Shown: positions 14,441-19,971 of the stretch, in pieces
Layout: each line of letters starts with the position of its first letter
Numbering within the stretch: position 1 is the first letter of the stretch
NCBI GenBank assembly: GCA_937961295.1
Contig: CALGOK010000056.1
Location: 1-19,971, forward strand
Reading direction: 5' to 3'
DNA: 19,971 nt
Source of the DNA: an uncultured Gemmatimonadota bacterium
GTDB taxonomy: Bacteria; Gemmatimonadota; Gemmatimonadetes; Gemmatimonadales; GWC2-71-9
Program-made: the position numbers and the translations under genes
Notes under the pieces: generated by a model
What the model was told of the DNA's origin: nothing
Database searches by the model: none
The model's input: only the letters and a program-made list of their open reading frames with translations

Positions 14441-16403
14441 GCCGGACCACTCGCGGGTAGAGCCAGATCAGCAGGCCAAGGAGCAGCACCGCCGCGCCGA
14501 TGAAGATGGCACTGCGCCAGCGCTCGAGCACCGAATCGCCCTCGCCCGCGAGCGGTTCGAGGCGCCAGCCGGTGTTGGCGGCCGTCAGCACCGTGGCGGG
14601 ACCCTCCGGGCCGCGCAGGACGAGATCGCCATGGAGGCCGAACCAGCCGTACGGCGCGAGCGTCTCGCGCAGCAGGTCGGCCAGCGGCTGGCCGTCGGCG
14701 CCGGTGTGGTGCAGCAGCAGCACGTCGCGGCCCTGGTGGCGATACGCCTGCATCGCGGCGTACGACTCGCTCGGGCGGTACTCGTCCCACACCCGGCCCT
14801 CGATGTCGCGCAGCCGGAACCCGTCGCTCGACACCGGGGCGTCGAGCGCCTCGGCCAGCGGCGTGGTGCCGACGGCGAGCAGGGCGCCGCGCGCCTCGCC
14901 GGCATCGCGCACCACGAACGGCGCCAGCGGGGTGACCGTGGTGCGCTGCATCGCGCCGATCACCCCGGCGGCGAGCTCCACCCGGTAGCGGTCGCGCGGC
15001 TCGAGCATCACCGAGAACGTCGGCAGCATCGCCGCAGGGAACCGGTCGAACGACGGCGGCACGGTGAGGCGCGACTCGGTGATGAAGGCCGACGCGCCGT
15101 CGATCGTCGCCGTGAAGAGCGGGGCGCCCAGTCGGCACTCGCCCTCGCCGAGCCGGAGGAGGAAGCGGACCTCGAGCGCGTTGTCGCGGCCGAGCAGGTG
15201 GGCGGGGAGGTTGATGGTGGCGTCGACCGCGGTGCCGTCGACAGGGCGCGACCAGATCACGCTGCCATTCAGCAGCACTGCCACCTCGCCGTCGGCGTCA
15301 CGCGGCAGCGAGGAGTGGCGGGCCACGAGCCGGAACGCCCGCGGAGTCGCCGCCGCGCCGAGGTCGGCGAGCGCGAAGCGATACCCGGCCACGGCAAGGA
15401 CGCCCCCCTCGACGGTGCGGCTGCCGATGCCGAGGTCGTCGAGCGACACGTTGCCGACGATGCGGTCGTCGAGCCGGACGGTGGTCGCGGCAAACGACGA
15501 CGTCGGCACCATGGCCGGGCCCTGCGCCAGCGTGAAGAGCTGGCGGGCGTCGCGGCGCGAGGCCACGGCCAGCACGGTGCCGCGGCCGCCCTCGGGGCGG
15601 AGCACGCGGGTCGGCCCGTCGTTCGCCCACACGATCGCGCGCTCGTGCCAGCCCGGCTCCTCGATCACTGCCGGCAGCGGGGCGACGACGAACTCGGTCT
15701 CCATGCCGCGATAGCGGCGCGCCACGAACGCCGAGGCGTCGAGCGCCGCCTGCGCAGCGTCCAGCGAGGGTTCGTCGGGGATGTAGAACACCACCCGCGA
15801 CAGCAGCGGCTGGAAGAAGCCGCTGATCGCACCGCTGGCGGTCGGCGCGCCGCCGTATTCCACCCGGCCCGACGGCGGGAGGACCGTGCGGTAGAAGAGC
15901 GGCGCCTCGCACGCGTCCCGGCCGGGGACGTTCACCCCGAGCGAGACCACTGCGCGGCCGGCGTCGACGATCGCCTCGTCGAGCGGCAGCGCCACCAAGC
16001 GCGTTGAATCGGTGAGCAGCGCCTGCCCCAGGACGCGGTTGCCCTGGCGGAGGATCAGCGTCGCGTCGGGCATCCGCGGCGTGGGCAGCACGTCGAGCAC
16101 GAGGCGCTCGGCCCTGCGGCCGGCATTCACCGGGATGGTGAGCGTGGCGGCATCGATCGCCCCGTTGAGGAGCAGCCCCGCCTCGTAGCCGATGGCCGAA
16201 AGGGTCGCCACCGTGGTGACCGAATCGGCGGTCGCCACGACCGGCGGTGCGGCCGACGAGTCCCCCGCCGCACCGGCGAGCATCGAGTCCATCGTCGCCG
16301 CGCTCAGCGGCGCGGCGGCGTCATCGGCGGGGGGCGCCGCCTGCGGCGAGCAGGCCGCCACCGCGGCGGCACAGGAAACCAGCCATCGGGACACGGTACG
16401 CAC
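14418..16403 (-). CDS. BcsB-like periplasmic exopolysaccharide subunit with C-terminal membrane anchor
   Basis: This is a 661-residue protein resembling BcsB, the periplasmic partner of cellulose synthase. GTG 16403 is preferred, as GGAGG lies 7 bases upstream; ATG 16433 in the same frame overlaps the previous stop as ATGA and would add 10 residues. The reading frame stays open for another 900 bases upstream, but that is shadow translation of the GT-C-like gene. The N-terminus has a lipobox-like VAAC at Cys18, then a low-complexity Ala/Asp region. Two BcsB-type sandwich modules can be seen, each with an NG or LNG strand and a conserved Cys region (DACEAPLFYRT; VAVLLNGSVIWSRPVDG then GEGECRLGAPLF). 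Between and after them are alpha/beta segments (VVFYIPDEPSLDAAQAAL). A single membrane helix near 631-649 ends the protein. It should guide the nascent polymer through the periplasm next to the MshEN-GT2 synthase. Confidence 0.83.
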   Translation of the reverse strand: MRTVSRWLVSCAAAVAACSPQAAPPADDAAAPLSAATMDSMLAGAAGDSSAAPPVVATADSVTTVATLSAIGYEAGLLLNGAIDAATLTIPVNAGRRAERLVLDVLPTPRMPDATLILRQGNRVLGQALLTDSTRLVALPLDEAIVDAGRAVVSLGVNVPGRDACEAPLFYRTVLPPSGRVEYGGAPTASGAISGFFQPLLSRVVFYIPDEPSLDAAQAALDASAFVARRYRGMETEFVVAPLPAVIEEPGWHERAIVWANDGPTRVLRPEGGRGTVLAVASRRDARQLFTLAQGPAMVPTSSFAATTVRLDDRIVGNVSLDDLGIGSRTVEGGVLAVAGYRFALADLGAAATPRAFRLVARHSSLPRDADGEVAVLLNGSVIWSRPVDGTAVDATINLPAHLLGRDNALEVRFLLRLGEGECRLGAPLFTATIDGASAFITESRLTVPPSFDRFPAAMLPTFSVMLEPRDRYRVELAAGVIGAMQRTTVTPLAPFVVRDAGEARGALLAVGTTPLAEALDAPVSSDGFRLRDIEGRVWDEYRPSESYAAMQAYRHQGRDVLLLHHTGADGQPLADLLRETLAPYGWFGLHGDLVLRGPEGPATVLTAANTGWRLEPLAGEGDSVLERWRSAIFIGAAVLLLGLLIWLYPRVVRRELDPAG

Positions 16404-16429
16404 GGTGCAGCCTCCGCAATGCGCGGCGG

Positions 16430-17920
16430 TCATCGCCGCTGCCAGATCTCGAGACCCTGCTCCTCGTGGGCAAGCAGGAACTGCCGTTGGAACGTCGTGT
16501 CGGCGGCCACGGCCACCGCCACCGGGTCGCCCGGCTGCTGCCGGTCGACGATCACCCAGTCCACCACCGCCGCCGGTCGGGCCAGGGCAGCATCTCCCAG
16601 CTGCCAGGTCCACGGGTAGACGCGGTCGCGGAGCGCGATTCGGCTGCGCGGGGACACGTTCACCGCCGGGGCGACCAGCACCCGGCCCCGATCGTAGTGC
16701 CGCTCCAGCCAGCGCGAGGCGTTCATCTGCCGCCGGTCGCCGTCGCGGATCGCCAGCCCCTCCCGCAGCGCGCCCACCTGGGATGGCGGCTGCCAGAGCC
16801 AGAAGGCCAGCTGCATCACCCCTACCGCCCCCGCTGCGAGGAGCGTGCCCCGGCGCCGAGCCAGCCGGTTGATGCCCAGGCCGATCCCCACGGCCAGCGC
16901 CGGCAGGAGCATGATCCCGTACCGGACATTGAGCACCCCGGCCGGGTCGGTCCACGGCAGGGCGATCACGCTCTGGCCGGCCCACAGGGCGAGCAAGTTG
17001 AACGGCAGCGCCGACCAGAGCAGCAGGAGCGCGACCCGGCCGTCGCGGCGGAGCGCGGTCGCGGTTCCTGCCAGGCCGGCGACCAGCACCAGCCATCCGG
17101 CGGTGAGTCCGGCCGCACCGGCGTAGTAGGCCAACCCCAGCAACGGCGCCCCCTTGGTGGGGAGCAGCCCCCGCTCGGCGAGGTCGGCCTGCTGACTGGC
17201 CGCGGACCAGATGCCCCGCTGGAACTCGAGCAGGTCGCCGAAGAAGTGCTGGTTGTAGGCGAGCCAGGCCCCGACCATCAACGCGGGAAACACGGCGAAG
17301 CGCGCGGCGTCGCCGAGGTGCCGGCGGCGCCACAGCACCGCGGGCGTCGCCACCGCCACGTAGAACCAGCCGTCGTAGCGCGACCCCACCGCGAGGGCCG
17401 CCAGCAGGCCGGCGAGCCAGAGGGCCGCGGTGCGATCAGTGTCGTGCCACCACCGATCCACGAGCGCCACCGAGCCGCCCAGGAACGCCAGCAGCAGCGG
17501 CTCGGTCATCGCGGTGACCTGCAGGTAGAGCAGCGAGGGGTTGAGGATCACCACCGCCGCGGCGATCATGGCCGGCCAGTGCCCGCCGGCGTGGCGACGG
17601 ACGATGTCGTGCACCGCGATGGCGGTGGCGACGAACGCGGCGAGCCCCACGATGCCACCGGCGAAGCCGCTCCACCACCACGGGTCGATCAGCGTGAACG
17701 GCAGGTAGAGCAGGTGCGGCACCGGCAGCCACACGGTGCCGAGCATCTGCAGTCCGGGGGTGGTGCTGTCAACGACGCGGCGCGCGATGTCGAGGTGCGC
17801 CGCGGCATCCCAGAACGCCAGCACCAGGTCGCCGGCGTGCGCCGCGGCCTGGGCGGCGAGCCCGACCGCCAACGCGACGAGGCCGACCACCACGGCCGGC
17901 CTCGATGCGAATCGCGTCAC
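16430..17920 (-). CDS. Multi-spanning membrane protein, GT-C glycosyltransferase-like (first of two)
   Basis: This is a 496-residue inner-membrane protein with about 10-12 hydrophobic segments and a soluble C-terminal domain (about 400-496). The first loop contains FWDAAAHLDIARRVVDS with Asp38, His42 and Asp44, followed by LGTVWLPVPHLLYLPF. This pattern is typical of GT-C-fold (GT39/PMT-like) enzymes that take sugars from polyprenyl phosphate, where a first-loop Asp is catalytic. The GTG start is 22 bases after the PEP-CTERM stop, and the TGA overlaps a candidate start of the BcsB-like gene, so it is co-transcribed with both. No strong Shine-Dalgarno is seen. Its likely job is to decorate the exopolysaccharide or the neighbouring surface protein; both options are inference. 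The family is moderately secure, the substrate unknown. Confidence 0.75.
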   Translation of the reverse strand: MTRFASRPAVVVGLVALAVGLAAQAAAHAGDLVLAFWDAAAHLDIARRVVDSTTPGLQMLGTVWLPVPHLLYLPFTLIDPWWWSGFAGGIVGLAAFVATAIAVHDIVRRHAGGHWPAMIAAAVVILNPSLLYLQVTAMTEPLLLAFLGGSVALVDRWWHDTDRTAALWLAGLLAALAVGSRYDGWFYVAVATPAVLWRRRHLGDAARFAVFPALMVGAWLAYNQHFFGDLLEFQRGIWSAASQQADLAERGLLPTKGAPLLGLAYYAGAAGLTAGWLVLVAGLAGTATALRRDGRVALLLLWSALPFNLLALWAGQSVIALPWTDPAGVLNVRYGIMLLPALAVGIGLGINRLARRRGTLLAAGAVGVMQLAFWLWQPPSQVGALREGLAIRDGDRRQMNASRWLERHYDRGRVLVAPAVNVSPRSRIALRDRVYPWTWQLGDAALARPAAVVDWVIVDRQQPGDPVAVAVAADTTFQRQFLLAHEEQGLEIWQRR

Positions 17921-17942
17921 GCGCGCCGCCCCGTGACGGCGG

Positions 17943-18698
17943 TCAGGCGGCGGGTGGCGGGCGCCGGCGACGCCGCAGCGCGGCCATCCCGGCCATGCCG
18001 GTGGCCATCAGCAGCATGGTGCCGGGTTCCGGGACCACTTCGGTCGGCGGATCGATCGAGTCCTGGTCCACGCCGAACAGCACGTTGTCGAAGTCCCAGT
18101 CGCTGTGCTCGTAGATCACGTCCTCGAACCCGAACAGTGCCAGCCCCGCCGTCTGCGGGATCACGCCCACACCCTGGTTGCCGGGCACCCCGTTGGGCCA
18201 CTGCACCGGATCGAAGTACGCCACGTGCCCGAACCCATCTGCGTTGCGCGACGGATCGCCCGAGAAGAACCAGTTGAAGCCGTCGAGCTGGTTCACCGCA
18301 ATGGCGAAGATGATCTCGGTGTTGGGCGTCCAGCCGAACGTGGTGTAGATCGGGCCCGGTGGCCCGCTGTTCGGGAGATTCGGGGAGCTGGCTGCACCGT
18401 AGGGCTTGGTCGCGATGCTCACCCCGGTGATCCCGCCGCAGCTCGGACTCGGATTCCAGAAGAAGCAGCCCGAGGCCAGGTTGGCCGCATACTGCTGCGC
18501 CGAGAATGCCCAGAGGGTGTGCCCGAAGACGGTGGTCCCCTCCCAGCCATAGTAGGTCACCCCGATGGTCGGCGAGATCGCCCAGATGGGCGTCGACAGG
18601 CCGAAGTTGGTCGGGAATGCCTTGGGCGGGGCGTCGGCCTGCACCGTTCCGGCGGCGGACACCGTCAGTGCGGCAAGCAGGCAGGGGACGATCCTCAC
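17943..18698 (-). CDS. PEP-CTERM surface protein, first gene of the exopolysaccharide operon
   Basis: This is a 251-residue exported protein. GTG 18698 is chosen: GGAG lies 5 bases upstream, and the alternative GTG at 18704 sits directly on that ribosome site. The signal peptide is MRIVPCLLAALTVSAAGTVQA. The body is rich in Gly, Asn, Pro and aromatic residues. It contains FGFEDVIYEHSDWDFDNVLF (about 191-210), resembling the DUF4114 acidic motif that is often found in PEP-CTERM proteins. The C-terminus is a classic PEP-CTERM sorting signal: VPEPG from residue 222, a hydrophobic helix (TMLLMATGMAGMAAL), then five Arg. Such signals are cut by an exosortase, and known exosortase systems are linked to exopolysaccharide production. 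No exosortase is in this window. It may be an extracellular matrix protein embedded in the polymer made by the downstream genes. Confidence 0.88.
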   Translation of the reverse strand: MRIVPCLLAALTVSAAGTVQADAPPKAFPTNFGLSTPIWAISPTIGVTYYGWEGTTVFGHTLWAFSAQQYAANLASGCFFWNPSPSCGGITGVSIATKPYGAASSPNLPNSGPPGPIYTTFGWTPNTEIIFAIAVNQLDGFNWFFSGDPSRNADGFGHVAYFDPVQWPNGVPGNQGVGVIPQTAGLALFGFEDVIYEHSDWDFDNVLFGVDQDSIDPPTEVVPEPGTMLLMATGMAGMAALRRRRRPPPAA

Positions 18699-18707
18699 GG
18701 TCACTCC

Positions 18708-18931
18708 TCAGTCGTCGAGAGGTCACGCGGCGGTCAGCGACCGCCTCGCGCCAGAAGAGGTGCAACCGTGGTGCCCCGCCGTGCCACATTTGCGTATCCC
18801 ACTGCTGGACAAGGAGTTGTGCGAAATCGGTCCGGCCGCCGGCGCCCACGACGCTGCGCCTCCACCACAATTCTGGCCCCGAGTGCTGCGGGACCGCAAC
18901 AGCAGGTGTGGCTGGACCCCCTCGGCGGCGC
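18708..18931 (-). promoter_or_regulatory. Upstream region of the exopolysaccharide operon, probable promoter region
   Basis: These 224 bases between threonine synthase and the PEP-CTERM gene hold no convincing coding frame. They contain a perfect 7-bp hairpin (GGCGGTC 18729-18735, loop AGC, GACCGCC 18739-18745) placed 22 bases before the operon's ribosome site. That hairpin could be a leader structure or a protein-binding dyad. I see no clear -35/-10 pair. As both flanking genes run the same way, the threonine synthase transcript might also read through. Confidence 0.4.
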
Positions 18932-19971
18932 TCAGTCGTCGAGCGCGTCGCGGACGGCGGAGAGCGTGGCGGCGACCCGGAGCGGGTGGTTGGGTCGCTC
19001 GAGCCATCGCTGGTCCTGGTGCATCTCGGTGATGATGCCCGGGTCCTTGAGGAGGTGCCCGGTGAGGACCGTCACCACGGTCTCGCCGGCGGCGATGGTC
19101 CCCTGCGAGCGGAGCGCGCGCGCCCCGGCGACCGACGCGGCCGATGCCGGCTCGCACCCCACCCCTGCGGCATCGATTGCTGCCTTGGCCGCGATGATCT
19201 CGCCATCGCTCACGGCGAGCACCACGCCGTCGGTCTCCCGGATGGCGGTGACTGCCCGCTGGTACGACGCCGGTGCACCGATCCGGATCGCGCTCGCCAC
19301 GGTCTCCGCGCGCACCGGCTCGAGTTCGTCGAAGCCGCGCGCGAACGCCTGCGCGAATGGCGAGGCCCCCTCTGCCTGGACGGCGGCGAGCCGCGGCATC
19401 CGGTCGATGAGGCCCCAGTTGCGCGCCTCGACGAGCGCCTTCCCGAACGCAGCGGTGTTGCCGAGGTTCCCCGCAGGGAGGCAGATCCAGTCGGGGACCT
19501 GCCAGTCGAGCTGCCGCAACAGCTCGAGCACGATGGTCTTCTGGCCCTCGACCCGGAACGGGTTGATGGAATTCGCGAGGTAGATGCCGAGTTCCTCGCC
19601 GGCTTCCTGCACCAGCGTGAGGCAGGCATCGAAGTCGCCGTCGACGAGCAGCGTGCGCGCGCCGTAGGCCAGCGATTGCGACAGCTTGCCCACGGCAATC
19701 CTGCCCTCGGGCACGAACACCACGGCGGTGAGCCCGGCCTGGGCCGCGTATGCCGCAAGCGACGCCGAGGTGTTGCCGGTGGAGGCGCACGCCACGGCCC
19801 GCGCGCCCGCGCGCCGCGCCTGCGTCACGGCCACCGTCATGCCACGATCCTTGAACGACCCGGTGGGATTGTGGCCCTCGTGCTTGAGGAGCAGGCCGCC
19901 GATCCCCGACCACGCATCGAGGGCGTCGCGGTGGAGCAGCGGCGTGTTCCCTTCGGGGTGGGACACGGCCT
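18932..19971 (-). CDS. thrC: Threonine synthase, 5' end probably beyond the window
   Basis: This enzyme converts O-phosphohomoserine to threonine with pyridoxal phosphate, the last step of threonine synthesis, in the cytoplasm. At least 344 residues are visible. The first possible start in the window is GTG 19966, but the frame is open to the edge. The visible protein begins almost at the GNTPLL motif, which in the family usually follows some more residues, so the real start is probably off the edge. NPTGSFKDRG holds the cofactor-binding lysine, ACASTGNTSASLAAYAA is the Ser/Thr-rich phosphate-binding loop, and LPAGNLGN and GCEPASAAS are further fold-type II signatures. The C-terminal part ends with HLLKDPG and is intact. 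It is a housekeeping gene with no evident link to the exopolysaccharide operon beyond lying upstream on the same strand. Confidence 0.9.
   Translation of the reverse strand, partial: AVSHPEGNTPLLHRDALDAWSGIGGLLLKHEGHNPTGSFKDRGMTVAVTQARRAGARAVACASTGNTSASLAAYAAQAGLTAVVFVPEGRIAVGKLSQSLAYGARTLLVDGDFDACLTLVQEAGEELGIYLANSINPFRVEGQKTIVLELLRQLDWQVPDWICLPAGNLGNTAAFGKALVEARNWGLIDRMPRLAAVQAEGASPFAQAFARGFDELEPVRAETVASAIRIGAPASYQRAVTAIRETDGVVLAVSDGEIIAAKAAIDAAGVGCEPASAASVAGARALRSQGTIAAGETVVTVLTGHLLKDPGIITEMHQDQRWLERPNHPLRVAATLSAVRDALDD

Noticed and set aside
16404..17333. N-terminal extension of the BcsB-like frame by about 310 residues
   Set aside because: The extension is Arg/Pro/Gly-rich and overlaps the GT-C-like gene in another frame. 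A ribosome site and signal peptide mark GTG 16403 instead.
14103..18277. Long + strand open frames opposite the BcsB-like and GT-C-like genes (14103-16007 and 16247-18277)
   Set aside because: They are antisense shadows with no recognisable fold, and they cross several real gene boundaries.
1..19971. CRISPR array, transposase, prophage or tRNA
   Set aside because: No regularly spaced repeats, no transposase or phage protein motifs and no tRNA cloverleaf with a recognisable TPsiC arm were seen on either strand.

Overview
The window is a very GC-rich, gene-dense bacterial segment. It most likely comes from the phylum Gemmatimonadota or a close relative. This is inferred from the gene-family mix (S9 dipeptidyl-peptidase-like enzyme, CBM9/DUF5916 barrel protein, DUF6174 lipoprotein, secreted S8 protease), the frequent GTG starts, and the palindromic purine-rich intergenic repeats. 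No marker gene settles the taxonomy. I count 13 protein genes, no RNA genes, no CRISPR array and no transposase. No gap between genes exceeds about 250 bases.

Left half (1-9866, mostly + strand): a 19-bp tandem and a perfect 30-bp inverted repeat precede a two-gene unit. Its genes are a secreted S9 peptidase and a GH3 glycosidase with a PA14 insert, overlapping by GTGA. Next comes an S8 subtilase with an I9 propeptide, a 28-proline linker and a C-terminal Ig-like domain. A strong hairpin separates it from a convergent DUF6174 lipoprotein gene. That gene is divergent from a large CBM9/DUF5916 outer-membrane protein, and the gap between them holds a BlaI/MecI-like dyad. The theme is secreted degradation and uptake of peptides and glycans.

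Middle (9867-10447): a small cupin gene on the - strand sits between two inverted copies of the same roughly 32-bp purine-rich repeat.

Right half (10448-18698, - strand): a tightly packed operon, transcribed right to left, that looks like a cyclic-di-GMP-controlled exopolysaccharide machine. The order is a PEP-CTERM surface protein, a GT-C-like membrane protein, a BcsB-like periplasmic protein, a processive GT2 synthase with an N-terminal MshEN (cyclic-di-GMP-binding) domain, a second GT-C-like membrane protein, and a small outer-membrane beta-barrel. Adjacent genes overlap or nearly touch (ATGA overlaps at 16430-16433 and 11254-11257). It resembles bcs, xag and nfr systems but has no PilZ synthase, no BcsC-type TPR porin and no BcsZ endoglucanase here. 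This is the most interesting part of the window.

Right edge (18932-19971): a threonine synthase gene whose 5' end probably lies beyond the window.
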